64,000 nucleotides of DNA from Bartonella sp. B1099 (GTDB taxonomy: Bacteria; Pseudomonadota; Alphaproteobacteria; Rhizobiales; Rhizobiaceae). Shown one piece after another: positions 10,301-20,109 of this stretch. The notes below the pieces were generated by a model. The model did no database searches. It saw only the letters and a list, made by a program, of their open reading frames with translations, and was not told the origin of the DNA. Position numbers and translations under genes: made by a program. The first letter of the stretch is position 1, and every line of letters begins with the position of its first letter. The DNA lies in assembly GCF_944801835.1 (NCBI RefSeq), contig NZ_CALYLN010000001.1, positions 208,501-272,500 on the forward strand, given 5' to 3'.

Positions 10301-10705
10301 TTACTCTTCTAATTCTTTTGCAAATCCAGAGAGTTGCATAGCTTGCGAAAGGTCATTGACTGCATTTAAATGTGTTTGAAGTAGTTCACTATTACGCTGT
10401 AATTTTTTTTGTAAATCAGACAGCAAACTTTCAACTTCATGCTCAATATCTTGATTCATGTAGCGTCTCACATCGCTCATCGATTTATTAAGATCACGCA
10501 AACCACGTATTTTACATAAATTTATTTCTTCGTAATCTGGAATACCACTGCTCTCTAGCATATTGCTTTCATAATCAACCACTTGGGCTAAACCTTTCAC
10601 AGCAGCGACAAATTTTGTCATCGCCCAATCACGATCAATAAGATTATTATCAAGAGCTTTTGCTTTTGCTGCAAAACTATCATCACCATATTGCACTACA
10701 GACAT
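10301..10705 (-). CDS. Uncharacterised coiled-coil protein
   Basis: Predicted 134-residue soluble protein starting M-S-V-V-Q-Y-G-D-D. The open frame extends further upstream, but the ATG at 10705 has an AGGGG-type ribosome site seven bases away and the extra N-terminus looks non-native (Cys-rich, out of character). There is no signal peptide or membrane segment. Residues ~60-130 are rich in Leu, Gln, Glu and Lys with heptad-like spacing, suggesting a helical coiled coil. I do not recognise the family. It stands alone in a decayed mobile region, so a phage or plasmid origin is plausible but not shown. Confidence 0.6.
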   Translation of the reverse strand: MSVVQYGDDSFAAKAKALDNNLIDRDWAMTKFVAAVKGLAQVVDYESNMLESSGIPDYEEINLCKIRGLRDLNKSMSDVRRYMNQDIEHEVESLLSDLQKKLQRNSELLQTHLNAVNDLSQAMQLSGFAKELEE

Positions 10706-12213
10706 TTTTATTTCCCCTTCAACCGTATTGTTCAATCTTGCTTTTAAATGAGGGAGATTAAACAGTTTCTCTTCAATGCTGATACACCCAATCGCGCTCG
10801 TGACGTGAACATTTCTCAGACAACAGCACGACAATCCTTCAAAGTGCGTACCACTTCAACTTTCAACGTATTCTCTGAAATATTTTCTTGCTTTGCTCCA
10901 AAATCATTCTTGCTAGTATACGCATTCACCAAAACGATATAAACTTAAAACCCTGCACAACAATATCGAAACTTCCAAATTTTCCCACACGTTCTCTGTC
11001 TATTTCGCCTTGCCTATTTTATCTTTGCCCATTTCATCACCCCCAAGCCTTCAACAGAAAACGACAATGCTCTGACAATAACCTTGACAATAAAAAAACG
11101 CCTGCAAAAAACACCTGCCAGCAAAAATTTGCAGCATATAGAGACTTAAGCCCATTAAGAACTTCAGCATTTCATCGATAGCAGCATTTTACCCTCCATA
11201 ACTTTACGGCTTTTCCCGCACCTAAACCTGCATACTCTCTGATGCCATAAGATAGCACCTTACAAGATTAGTTTGCTCCCACTCAAAAGGAAACACCCCC
11301 ACCCCAAACTCTTTCTGCATACACGCAGTATTCTGCACAACACACAAAGAGAATGCTCTTTTGAACAGATCAGCCATATAGCACTCTTAAAAAAGACATC
11401 TTAAAATAGCTAAATAGCCATCCATCTTTCTTTTTCAATTATCATTTTGCTTTTCTTTGCAATGAGCGACTATATAAGATTTTTTAAACCTTTTCAAGCG
11501 TTTCTTAACCCATCCGTTCGAGACGTCTTCAATCACATCTTCACGCGCTTGTTTGAAAAAAACAATCTCTTAAAAGGCACCCGAACCCATTGCGCACAAG
11601 TCCATTTTGACAAGTCCATTGCGCACCGGCTCCCATGAATAGTATAATGATAAATCTCCAATCCATTGAGCCGCCACCATCACACACTCAATCCCCCAAT
11701 GTTACCTCCTTTAGCACTTGAAGACGCTTCATAAGAAGTATACCTTTCTTGTACAGTTTCACACCGTACGGCTCTCTCTACTTGTAATGTTCAAGAAACA
11801 TAGTTTTGGTTGATTGAATATAAAAAGATTTAAAATAAGATAATATTTCGGTATTCAAGACTCTCACTCAAGCTGAAGAACTCTAGATTATTCTTATAAA
11901 TAAAAATATTATCAATAAATAACGCCTAACTCTCCCCCTATAACTCTTTGCAAATTTTCCCCTCATCTTCCTGTCTATTATTTCACGGACAGCATACAAT
12001 CCACTCTTAATATCGCAGCTTTACAGGCACCCTAACCTAAAAACATAGTTTATAATAAAGGCCCAATTTCGACGACATCCCCCTTCTCACCATCACCCCT
12101 TTAAATAAAGAAAAGTTTTTAAGCTTGCCGAATATGGTGTATCCGCATATATTACAGGCTGTAACATATTGTTACTCATAAAATCACTTCCAAAAGAACA
12201 GAAAGAGATTCTT
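10706..12213. other. Noncoding, degenerate repeats
   Basis: No supported gene; open frames at 10748, 10888 and 11447 have no recognisable content. The part around 11660-11900 is one of three degenerate copies of a repeat also seen near 12690-12900 and 17735-17960. All three have a GCCGCC/CCGCCC...CATCA block, a CTTGA-type block and a TATACCTTTCTT or related block. Confidence 0.5.
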
Positions 12214-12312
12214 ATGGCTGATCTCGTAAAAGCCGCGATGCTTTATTCAACCTTGATCATTACCCTCAACGCTTTTGTTGTATTTTTAGCGCTCATCATA
12301 GAGGTATATTAA
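12214..12312 (+). CDS. Possible 32-residue single-pass membrane protein
   Basis: Small open frame reading M-A-D-L-V-K-A-A-M-L-Y-S-T-L and ending E-V-Y. Residues ~9-29 form one hydrophobic segment (LIITLNAFVVFLALII). An AGAAAGAGA purine stretch six bases before the ATG could serve as ribosome site. It is the only tidy frame in a long degenerate stretch and has good codon character, which favours a real microprotein. It could also be a chance frame. No family is recognised. Confidence 0.4.
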   Translation: MADLVKAAMLYSTLIITLNAFVVFLALIIEVY

Positions 12313-13708
12313 GCATAATCTCTTAACTTTTCGTAATCTGTGCAAATAAGCATCTTAATTTTCCATAAGGTCAAAGTAAAATTTTAGCTCTCTAGATAAA
12401 TCACCTCCCAGTTTCAAACATCACTTGCAACTCTTTTGGTGTTAACCTCTCCTTTTTATCTGCATTTTTAACCACTAGTTTTTGTCTTTTCACGCTCCCT
12501 TGAATCCCAACGTCATCCCCGCCTTAAAGGACAGAGTTTTCGAGCAGATCCAATCTGTAAACAATTTATCTTCTTATCAAGCAGCTTACCGAGCCGATTT
12601 CACTTAATTTCCTCCCTCAAGGCATATCACGCCCCTAAAGAATAATATTAAAGCTTACGCTAAAAAGCACCACCATCTTGACCTCTATGAGAAAGTAAGC
12701 CGCCCCATCATACACTCACCCCCCTCATGGTGCGACACCCCTTGGCTCTTGAGAATAAGTTTATAAGAAGCATTTGTATACCTTTCTTAATCGTTTTTTA
12801 TTCGCGAGAGAACACTTTCATTTTTGACGTACAAAAAACATGGGGTTGCGTAACTTAACCGAGAACAGATTTGAAATAAGAGAATTCTATGAGTATCGGG
12901 GGCTCATTCAATATGAAAAACAACGAACACTCTTTACACATCAAAGCATTGTCCGAAGAATATTCACCAAACAATTGAGAACAAAGAAACCTCATGCGTA
13001 AATTTTACATGGGCTCCACCACCACTCAAGACGATAATACTACGGCAAAATTATAATAACAAACACCAAGAAAAAGGCGTACAAACTTGAAAGAAAAAAA
13101 CAAAAAGACATGGAAGGCGAACAACATCTTAGAGATCCAGCAAAGCCATCCTAGCAACACTGGCTCACACTCTAATTGATGTGATAATATTCACCAATAA
13201 AAAGCGGTTTTTTTTAAATAGTTTAAGAAAAATATTTAACTATAAAACGATAATAAGTCCCTTCAGAATGATTTTCCCTCTCTTAAAAACAGAAAAAAAT
13301 AAATTCCAAATAGATATTTCCCACCTAATTTTTTTCAAAATTAACCGTAAAGCTTAAAGCCATTCTTCGTGTGATAAAATATTTTATGTGTATTAAACAC
13401 CCCAGCATAGATTGAATCTCATATTTCATCATGTATGCAACCAAGACATTAAAAAAATCAGCGCATAATTTAAAAAAATGAACCGCAACACGCGGCTGCT
13501 CATTCCGGTGCAACGACCACAATTAAAAGCGCTTTTTAGCTGAACAGATGACAGTATGTCATCTGTTCCACAAAGAGTGCAAACCGTAAAAGATTAGCTC
13601 TTGAAGTCAAAAGCGCCCCAAAAGTTAGAGACAAAAATCCAAAAAACGGAATAAAATCAATAACGGCCCAATCCCTTATTGAGATAATAACTTATTGAAT
13701 TTTATTTT
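12313..13708. other. Noncoding gap with repeat copy
   Basis: No gene is supported. 12520-12620 resembles 23290-23400, and 12690-12900 is a copy of the degenerate repeat also at 11660 and 17735. A 65-codon frame at 13325-13522 on the minus strand is not convincing. Confidence 0.5.
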
Positions 13709-13927
13709 TTAATGAAAGCCAAAAAGAAATTCCATATATGCTTGTTTAACATGTCGACAATTTTTAGATTTTTCTCTGGAAGATTCCTCCATCTTTTCAC
13801 ATTTCATTCCCCATTCTTGCATCAATTTTTCATCTTTCTTAAAATCTTCTACGCTATAAGTCTTTTCACAACCAGCAACAGCAAATCCAGTACAAAGCAG
13901 CAATGCTGTGATAATGACTTTATTCAT
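13709..13927 (-). CDS. EexN-type small lipoprotein, copy 1
   Basis: 72-residue lipoprotein. Residues 1-18 form a lipoprotein signal peptide with lipobox V-A-G-C, so Cys20 should be lipidated and the protein anchored in the periplasm. The mature part follows the EexN/TrbK-like pattern C-E-K-x-Y-S-V-E-D-F-K-K-D, then W-x-x-K-C, then a second Cys near S-K-N-C. Family members mediate entry exclusion by blocking conjugative transfer into cells that already hold the element. It sits four bases after its paralogue at 13931-14203, with which it is probably cotranscribed. In Bartonella the link to conjugation is inferred from family only. Confidence 0.78.
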   Translation of the reverse strand: MNKVIITALLLCTGFAVAGCEKTYSVEDFKKDEKLMQEWGMKCEKMEESSREKSKNCRHVKQAYMEFLFGFH

Positions 13928-13930
13928 GAT

Positions 13931-14203
13931 TTAATTCCCTTCTTTTTTTTCTTCAGATTTTTCCTCATCATCATGTACAAAACTTGCGCCAGGCCAATCG
14001 TTTCTATGAACTATACGATAAGCTTTGTCTGCATTTTTACAATTTGTTGAATCTAAATCCCCTGATATCATGCATTTCATTGCCCACTGTTCAAGTAATT
14101 TGGGATCTTTTTTAAAATCTTCTACACTATAGGTTTTTTCACAACCAGCAACAGCAAGTCCAGTACAAAGCAGCAATGCTGTGATAATGACTTTATTCAT
14201 CAA
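13931..14203 (-). CDS. EexN-type small lipoprotein, copy 2
   Basis: 90-residue paralogue. The signal peptide is almost identical to copy 1 (lipobox V-A-G-C), the E-K-T-Y-S-V-E-D-F-K-K-D segment is the same, W-A-M-K-C is present, and N-C-K-N-A-D-K-A-Y is the classical EexN C-terminal pattern. The last ~15 residues are charged and Glu/Lys-rich. A GAAGG-type ribosome site precedes the ATG. High identity in the leader contrasts with divergence after W-x-x-K-C, so the exposed half changes faster than the anchor. Confidence 0.8.
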   Translation of the reverse strand: MMNKVIITALLLCTGLAVAGCEKTYSVEDFKKDPKLLEQWAMKCMISGDLDSTNCKNADKAYRIVHRNDWPGASFVHDDEEKSEEKKEGN

Positions 14204-14236
14204 TAAATTCCCTTCCTTTTTTTCTTCAGATTTTTC

Positions 14237-14471
14237 CTAGTCGTCCTTTCCAGAGCCGAAAATCCCCCATTTCTTACGCGTTTCTAATTCACCTTTCTCT
14301 GCGTTTTTACAATTTTTTGAATCAAAACTCCCTTCAATAAAACATTTCTCTAACTACTGATTGAGTAATTTAGGATCTTTCTTAAAATCTTCTACGCTAT
14401 AGTTTTTTTTCACAACCAACAACAGCAAGTCCAGTACAAAGCAGCAATGCTGTGATAACGACTTTATTCAT
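14237..14471 (-). pseudogene. Broken EexN-type lipoprotein, copy 3
   Basis: Begins with the same M-N-K-V leader and V-V-G-C lipobox. A run of A residues after the Cys-Glu codons has gained a base relative to the paralogues, so translation stops at once (TAG). Correcting the shift restores N-Y-S-V-E-D-F-K-K-D, but a second TAG replaces the Trp of W-x-x-K-C. Downstream N-C-K-N-A-E-K remains readable. Two independent lesions make it a genuine pseudogene. Confidence 0.82.
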
Positions 14472-14654
14472 CAATAAATTCCCCTTCTTTTAGATGATAA
14501 AATTTGGACACAATTGAACGTCCCATAAAAATTGCACATTTGGTCCATTGTGCATTTTCAAAAATTTTAAATCCAACTTCTGTACGCAATTTTTTTTACA
14601 ATCCCTAAATCAATAGAATGCAAAGAAAGCCCTCCTATTGATAGTGTTGATAAT

Positions 14655-14945
14655 TTAATTATTGTCCTGCTGTTTTTCAGTTTCATTCCCCTTTTTGCTA
14701 TTTTCACGAAGTTTCTTTGCAAGATCTCTATAATGCTCTTGAAAAAGTTCCATATCGGCTTGTACAAAATTTACACAATTTTGGGATTTCATAAAAGCAG
14801 GTGGCTCTAACTTATCGCATTTCTCTTTCCACTCTTTGCGTAATTTTTCATCTTTTTTAAATTCCTCAACACTGTAGTTTTTTTCACAACCAACAACAAC
14901 AAGTCCTGTGCAAAGTAATAGTGCTGTTAGAATGATCTTGTTCAT
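14655..14945 (-). CDS. EexN-type small lipoprotein, copy 4
   Basis: 96-residue lipoprotein: leader M-N-K-I-I-L-T-A-L-L-L-C-T, lipobox V-V-G-C, then E-K-N-Y-S-V-E-E-F-K-K-D, W-K-E-K-C and Q-N-C-V-N. The tail (residues 65-96) is longer, strongly charged and probably helical. It is separated from the other three by about 180 bp and has its own AGAGGGGTC ribosome site, so it may be the promoter-proximal member. Function as for copy 1: likely entry exclusion or a domesticated derivative. Confidence 0.78.
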   Translation of the reverse strand: MNKIILTALLLCTGLVVVGCEKNYSVEEFKKDEKLRKEWKEKCDKLEPPAFMKSQNCVNFVQADMELFQEHYRDLAKKLRENSKKGNETEKQQDNN

Positions 14946-16068
14946 GAATTGACCCCTCTCTTTATTTTATACTTTAAGAACTTGTTTTATACTTTGAGAA
15001 CGACATCGTTGGATTCACAAAACCCTGTATCGTGCTCTTACGTATACCTTTCCTTTGACAAACACGAACAGCTTCAACGCCAATATGTTGAATCATGAGA
15101 GTTGTTTTATTGGACTTGCATTTGGAATGTTATCTACGCAGTGGCTCTTTATATTTGAACTATTTAGACTTCAGCAGCAATTTGATATCTTGATATTTTC
15201 AAAAAGCTTTTTAATCACTTTTTTTTCAAGAATTTTTCTTTTTTTCAAGAACTACTTTATCATGAAAAGCAGCACAAATATCGTATCAAAAATTCACCAT
15301 AGCTAGATCCATTGCAAGCTTTCTGCAAATGAAACAACAACTCTTTTAATGATTTGATTGCGCTCTTCCTTATTTCTTAATCCGCCGAGAAAGAAAAAAC
15401 TTAAACGCCCCCTACACTTTTAAAATACCAATAGAAATTCTAAAAAAGCGATCTTATACATTCCTGATAGCCATAGAAAAGATTATTCCTTGACCATCAT
15501 CAAGTAGCCTTCAATACTCAGACTCTAAAATCATATAGTCTATAAAATCACACAAATGAAAGAAATAATTTTCATATCATACGCGATGATTTCTTTTGGT
15601 TATGAGGAAAGCTTATAGCGCACCCACATCAGTCAATTTTATTGATTTTTCCCCCCTGATAAACATGAATATAACTTTAAAAAGGAAGTATTATCTAGCA
15701 GAAAAAAACAAACAACGCTACTGTTAATTTACATTATTTATCCATGTATTTTAGTAAAATAAACAACAAAGAACTCCACATTTAAAATCATGATCAAAAC
15801 AATTGTTATGGAAGAATAAACTGAACTATCCAGCGATGATACAAATAACAAAGGAGATGATGATCACATCCATCGGAGAAAAGTTGAAATGAAGAATTTT
15901 TATAGGTTCATGACTCTTTCATGAAATGAATCGTATGAAAAAAACACGTAAAAAATGAGCGCTTTTATTACGATTACTTTCATGTAAAAATGACCGATAT
16001 CATCTTTTTTTTAAAAAAAACAAACCAACGCACATTTATTATCATAGATCTGTTATCGTATATTATTT
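14946..16068. other. AT-rich gap between EexN array and parA operon
   Basis: About 1.1 kb without a supported gene. The 83-codon frame at 15055 is Phe/Ser-rich and looks like chance. I see no clear repeats, rRNA or tRNA. A plasmid-type origin could lie here given the parA neighbour, but I do not see an iteron array. Confidence 0.4.
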
Positions 16069-16296
16069 TTATTTTCCGTATTTTTTTGCAAGCAATTCGC
16101 GCACCTCATCAGCCATTTTAGTTCCACGACTTGCACAACTGACCTTCATTAATCGATGCAAAGTTTCTGGAATATCGATTGTGAGACGCTTCATCCCTCC
16201 ATTCGCGTTTCCTTTGTGGCTTCCTACCCATGCATCAGCCGTTAAAGGAATAGATTTATTGGTTGGTTTCATACTAATTTTAATTTTTTTATTCAT
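16069..16296 (-). CDS. Ribbon-helix-helix partner of ParA (ParG/ParB-like)
   Basis: 75-residue protein. The basic N-terminus (residues 1-35) is likely flexible, and residues ~35-75 (MKRLTIDIPETLHRLMK and onward to ADEVRELL) match the MetJ/Arc-type ribbon-helix-helix fold. The start overlaps the parA stop by four bases (ATGA), so the two are translationally coupled. Such small RHH proteins bind the centromere and parA promoter and stimulate the ParA ATPase in plasmid partition. No initiator gene is nearby, so this is probably a remnant of an integrated plasmid or a domesticated regulator. Confidence 0.8.
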   Translation of the reverse strand: MNKKIKISMKPTNKSIPLTADAWVGSHKGNANGGMKRLTIDIPETLHRLMKVSCASRGTKMADEVRELLAKKYGK

Positions 16297-16922
16297 GACG
16301 CTAACTCCTTGATTTCCGCTGCAACAGCTTCAATCTCTGCAGCTGCTGGTCCTTGCTTATCAACTTCGTAAACAGCCTTACCCTGTGCTGCAGCTTCTGC
16401 GAAAATCACACGTTGTGCAACGCTAGAAGAAAGAACACGCACGGGATATATGCCAAGAGCTTCGTTCACATCACGCCCTATCGCTGTATTGACAATTTTA
16501 CGATTAATAACAAAAGCAGATTTGAGATTTTCTTTATAAACGCGTGCTTCGTCAATCAACTTTACAATTCCATCAGCAGCCCAAATATCATAGGGACTAG
16601 GCAAAACAGGGATAAGCACAAAATCCGAAGCCATAAGAGCACTACGCGCAAGATCCGTCACACGCGGAGGACCATCAATAATAATATGATCATAACTATG
16701 ACCAATCTGTGCAATCTCTTTGTGAACCGTTGCACGCGGTAAACCAATAACGGAAAATAAAGGAGCCTCTTCACGTGCAGCAGCCCAATCCAATGCGCTC
16801 CCTTGAGGATCAACATCAATAAGCAATACCCGTGCACCGGTACGGGAAAAACTCGCCGCCAGATTCACACTCAACGTGGTTTTTCCGACGCCCCCTTTTT
16901 GATTCAAAAGTCCAATGATCAT
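16293..16922 (-). CDS. parA: ParA-family partition ATPase
   Basis: 209 residues, the size of short (type Ib) plasmid ParA proteins. The deviant Walker A motif KGGVGKT is at residues ~9-15, the A' motif LLIDVDPQGSA at ~37-47, and the Walker B-like HIIIDGPP at ~79-86. There is no N-terminal DNA-binding domain, consistent with regulation by the small RHH partner encoded next. It should form ATP-dependent dimers that move a plasmid or complex over the nucleoid. Directly upstream lies a near-perfect inverted repeat that could be operator or parS. Everything needed for ATPase action appears intact. Confidence 0.88.
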   Translation of the reverse strand: MIIGLLNQKGGVGKTTLSVNLAASFSRTGARVLLIDVDPQGSALDWAAAREEAPLFSVIGLPRATVHKEIAQIGHSYDHIIIDGPPRVTDLARSALMASDFVLIPVLPSPYDIWAADGIVKLIDEARVYKENLKSAFVINRKIVNTAIGRDVNEALGIYPVRVLSSSVAQRVIFAEAAAQGKAVYEVDKQGPAAAEIEAVAAEIKELAS

Positions 16923-16932
16923 TCATTACATC

Positions 16933-16966
16933 TTTCAGTATTATCGTTTTTACGATTATACTGAAA
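16933..16966. promoter_or_regulatory. Inverted repeat upstream of parA (operator or parS candidate)
   Basis: TTTCAGTATTATCG (16933-16946) faces CGATTATACTGAAA (16953-16966): a 14-base inverted repeat with one mismatch and a six-base spacer, 11 bases before the parA start. The half-site core TTTTACGAT recurs near 17018-17026. RHH partition proteins bind repeats in exactly this position, so this is a good candidate autoregulatory or centromere site. Confidence 0.6.
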
Positions 16967-18165
16967 ACAACAAAAGAAGCAAGCATCCAACACCTGCAAA
17001 ACAACCATTTCTCTTAACTTTTACGATAAAAACAACAGCCCGCAATTTTATCTTGAGAATATTCTTTTAGTATGAAGCCCAAAACATTATGAAGGGAATA
17101 TTCTTAAAAAGAAAAAAATAAGTTTAAACAAGTGATAGGCTTCTCTCTCCTCGCCTTAAAATGAAGGTTTCTTAAATCCATGCCAATAGATCAATAAGGT
17201 CTCTCCATAATCTTCCTTGGGTTTCACCTTTCATGAGATCCTTGCTCCACCCAGACAAACAAGCCTTTTCCTTAAAGAGATAACAAATACCCTAGGAGAA
17301 TTCAGGGAGAGAATATTGAATGAGAAAAGCAAAATCCATAAAATTGGCTCATTTCCCACTCTCATCTTCAATCAATTAAAATTATTTATCTACCATCACC
17401 AGCAAAGCTAACATATGAGAACAAACACAAAAAAAAAGACGTCTTATGAAATATCTGAAATGTCAAGAACGGCTGTCCGCATCGGTGGCGCGTATATAAT
17501 TGTATCGGTTTGTTCCTTTTCTTGAATGAAAGAAGAGGTGTGTACAATGAATATTATACTCTTTAAATTGATACAGTTCCGTGCGACAGAGTGAAATGAG
17601 CTTGAGAAAATAAGGGTAAAAAAGCAATACAATGGAGTGTTCTCTGCTTCGCAAGAACAATGAGTCATCCATAAAGAGCGTTATCTTTTACAACGGTTAA
17701 TTCATTAAGCACATCTATCTTTAAGCTTGAGAAGGAACAAAACCGCCCCCATCATAAGACTTGTGCCAGCTCGTGGGCATACGATAAGGCTCTTGGCCCT
17801 TGAAACGGTAAAAGGCATTTTTCGTCCTTTCTTATACAATTTTACTCCACACGCCCCCCGCTGTATCAGCAAGAGATCTTGACTGATGCAATATAGAACA
17901 GACTTAAAATAAGGGAATCTTAGGGTATTCAGAGTTCTAATTCAAGTTCAACAGCACTATATTATCATTATAGATCAATATCTTATTCAAGATCGAATAT
18001 GTTGCGCTGTGAAATATTATTCACCTTACAACGCATTTTTCCAAGCAAGTCTTCTCGACAAAAAGAATATTTTTGTTAAGATGCCCTTGAAAGATTTTAC
18101 CTTCTTCATGTCCTCTTATAGACCTCAGAGTATCGTAAAAATCGTGCAATTGGGAATAAACGAAA
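16967..18165. other. Noncoding gap with repeat copy
   Basis: No supported gene. 17735-17960 is the third copy of the degenerate repeat also at 11660 and 12690. Open frames at 17217, 17444-17672 and 18009 have no recognisable product. Confidence 0.5.
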
Positions 18166-18501
18166 ATGAATTTACAGCAAATTGCTCCTGATATTTTTAT
18201 CGGCGCTCAAGTGAATATAGAAAATATCAAAACATTGGCAGAAGCTGGTTTTAAAACAATTATCTGTAACCGCCCTGATCATGAAGAACCTCATCAACCT
18301 GCTTTTTTGAGCATTAAAACGGTCGCAAATGACTATGGCATAAAAGCCTATTACCTTCCCATTTCTCCTCCGACCATAGAAAAATCAGATATTGAGACCA
18401 TGCAAACAATTTTAAAAACAGCATCTCTGCCTCTTCTCGCCTATTGCCATCGCGGAACGCGTTCGCTGCATCTTTACCGTTTAGCACGTCTTGAATCATA
18501 A
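18166..18501 (+). CDS. DUF442/BLH phosphatase-like protein
   Basis: 111-residue protein of the beta-lactamase-hydrolase-like (DUF442) family, a dual-specificity phosphatase-like fold. It has the family start I-A-P-D-I-F-I-G-A-Q, then FKTIICNRPDHEE, YYLPI and the phosphate loop A-Y-C-H-R-G-T-R-S with the candidate catalytic Cys and Arg. In many bacteria the domain is linked to sulfide oxidation genes; no such gene is adjacent here. The segment after the phosphate loop is short, so the last helix may be trimmed. Substrate unknown. Confidence 0.78.
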   Translation: MNLQQIAPDIFIGAQVNIENIKTLAEAGFKTIICNRPDHEEPHQPAFLSIKTVANDYGIKAYYLPISPPTIEKSDIETMQTILKTASLPLLAYCHRGTRSLHLYRLARLES

Positions 18502-18908
18502 GCTTCGCATGCTTCCCATACACTCTAAAAGGCAAAGATTCTTCAATGCGCACTGATCTGTAAAAAAATCCTCTGTCAATCATCGTTGTCTCGTGCCTTC
18601 TCCTTGAGCTTCTTCCTGGAGCCCTCTTCATTAGGACACGATAAACGCTTTGCTCTTTAAAGATACAACAAACCTCCACCCCTAAAGCTATAAAAATTCC
18701 TGCAAATTGATAAAGCGATTAGCTTTTAAAAGAAAAAAGTCATCGATTTTAAATTTTGTGAAATTGTAAGGTTAAAAGTGTAAGAAGTTAAAAAAACAGT
18801 TCTCCTTTTTCTTCTCATCTCTTCTTGCCAAAGATGCTGTATCCTTATTCATTTACGATTCATCATAAATTTTAACGAATCAGAAAGAAACAAGCAGTAA
18901 AGTTTTAA
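18502..18908. other. Intergenic
   Basis: About 400 bp, AT-rich, with no gene or clear repeat. Confidence 0.4.
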
Positions 18909-19109
18909 TTGACAACAAAAACCATACAATTAACTTTGAAAAAGACAATGCCTCAATCAGATCTTCAGATATTCGATTCTCCCTCTCAACAACGCAAGAA
19001 ACATATATTCCGTGATGTTTTGGAATATATGTTTGTGATGATCATCACTTTAAGTGCTATTTTTGCGAGTTTTCTCTCTTTTTCAGATACAGTTAGAGCA
19101 TATTTTTAA
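18909..19109 (+). CDS. Small single-pass membrane protein
   Basis: Open frame of 66 residues from TTG at 18909, or 54 from ATG at 18948 (M-P-Q-S-D-L-Q). A basic, hydrophilic N-terminus with R-K-K-H precedes one hydrophobic helix (YMFVMIITLSAIFASFLSF), predicting a type II small membrane protein. It converges with ribF and overlaps its 3' end by a few bases. No family recognised; the clean hydrophilic-then-hydrophobic layout favours a real gene. Confidence 0.45.
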   Translation: MTTKTIQLTLKKTMPQSDLQIFDSPSQQRKKHIFRDVLEYMFVMIITLSAIFASFLSFSDTVRAYF

Positions 19110-20109
19110 AAGTAAGTAGCCTATCCAACTTGGAGAGGGGTTGAACTGTCTTTAAAATTTCTTTTGCTTTTTTTTCATCATGGTGCATTTGTGCAATCAG
19201 AGGTTCAAGCCCATCAAATTTTTCTTGCCCGCGCAAAAACTGGAAAAAAGAAACGGTACAGCTTTCCCCATAAAGGTCGTCATTAAAGTCAAATAAATAG
19301 GTTTCCAAAAGGGGTTCCCCATCTTTAACAACCGTTGGACGACAGCCAAAACTTGCAACCCCATCATATAAAATACCGTTGGCACGACGCAAGCGTACCG
19401 CATAAACACCATGAGCCAAACGAACTTGAGGAGGCAACATCTGATTAGCGGTAGGAAATCCCAAAAGACGTCCAAGTTTGTCGCCTTGAATAATATTGGA
19501 GCATACCCGATAGTGATAGCCTAACAAATGAGCAGCTTTGTCCACTTCCCCTTGTGAAAGAAGTTGCCGAATAAAACTAGAGGAAATGATCAACGGTTGT
19601 GAATCTTGAGAACGAGAAACACCTGGATGAGAAACGCAAGGGACTTGCACGACCTGAAATCCAATTTCTTCTCCTCTTTGGCAAAGAAGAAGAACATTTC
19701 CACTTTTCTGATGACCAAATTGAAAATTTTCACCTGTCACCACAACGGAAACATCAAAAATTTCCTTTAAAATCGATTTGATAAATTCATCGGCTGAAAG
19801 AGTGGCAAATTGAGCATCAAAGGGCTGTTCAATCACGCCATCAAAGCCAAGGATTTTAAAAATTTCAGCTTTTTCAGCCGCCTCAGTCAAACGATAGACA
19901 GGCGCTGAACGTTGAAAAAAACTTCTTGGATGCGGTTCAAAGGTTAAAACAACAGCTGGTTTCTTTTTTATCCGTGCGAAATCAAGGGCTTTTTGCAACA
20001 CCCCCTGATGCCCACAATGAACACCATCAAAATTTCCAAGTGCCAACACAGCTCCCCGCCAAACTGAGGGAAAAGTACGAATTCCCTGAAGACGCAAAAA
20101 ATTAGCCAT
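19093..20109 (-). CDS. ribF: Bifunctional riboflavin kinase / FAD synthetase
   Basis: 338-residue RibF. The N-terminal nucleotidyltransferase domain has ALGNFDGVHCGHQ (HxGH-type motif) near residues 21-33 and the VLTFEPHPRSFF segment. The C-terminal flavokinase domain has GRLLGFPTAN and GVYAVR. It converts riboflavin to FMN and FMN to FAD in the cytoplasm. The preferred ATG at 20109 forms a TAATG junction with the stop of the upstream HAD gene; an in-frame ATG five codons earlier lies inside that gene. Coupling to the HAD gene is common in alphaproteobacteria. Confidence 0.93.
   Translation of the reverse strand: MANFLRLQGIRTFPSVWRGAVLALGNFDGVHCGHQGVLQKALDFARIKKKPAVVLTFEPHPRSFFQRSAPVYRLTEAAEKAEIFKILGFDGVIEQPFDAQFATLSADEFIKSILKEIFDVSVVVTGENFQFGHQKSGNVLLLCQRGEEIGFQVVQVPCVSHPGVSRSQDSQPLIISSSFIRQLLSQGEVDKAAHLLGYHYRVCSNIIQGDKLGRLLGFPTANQMLPPQVRLAHGVYAVRLRRANGILYDGVASFGCRPTVVKDGEPLLETYLFDFNDDLYGESCTVSFFQFLRGQEKFDGLEPLIAQMHHDEKKAKEILKTVQPLSKLDRLLTFKNML

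Noticed and set aside
15055..15306. 83-codon plus-strand frame after the EexN array
   Set aside because: Phe- and Ser-rich, no ribosome site, no family; looks like a chance frame in AT-rich DNA.
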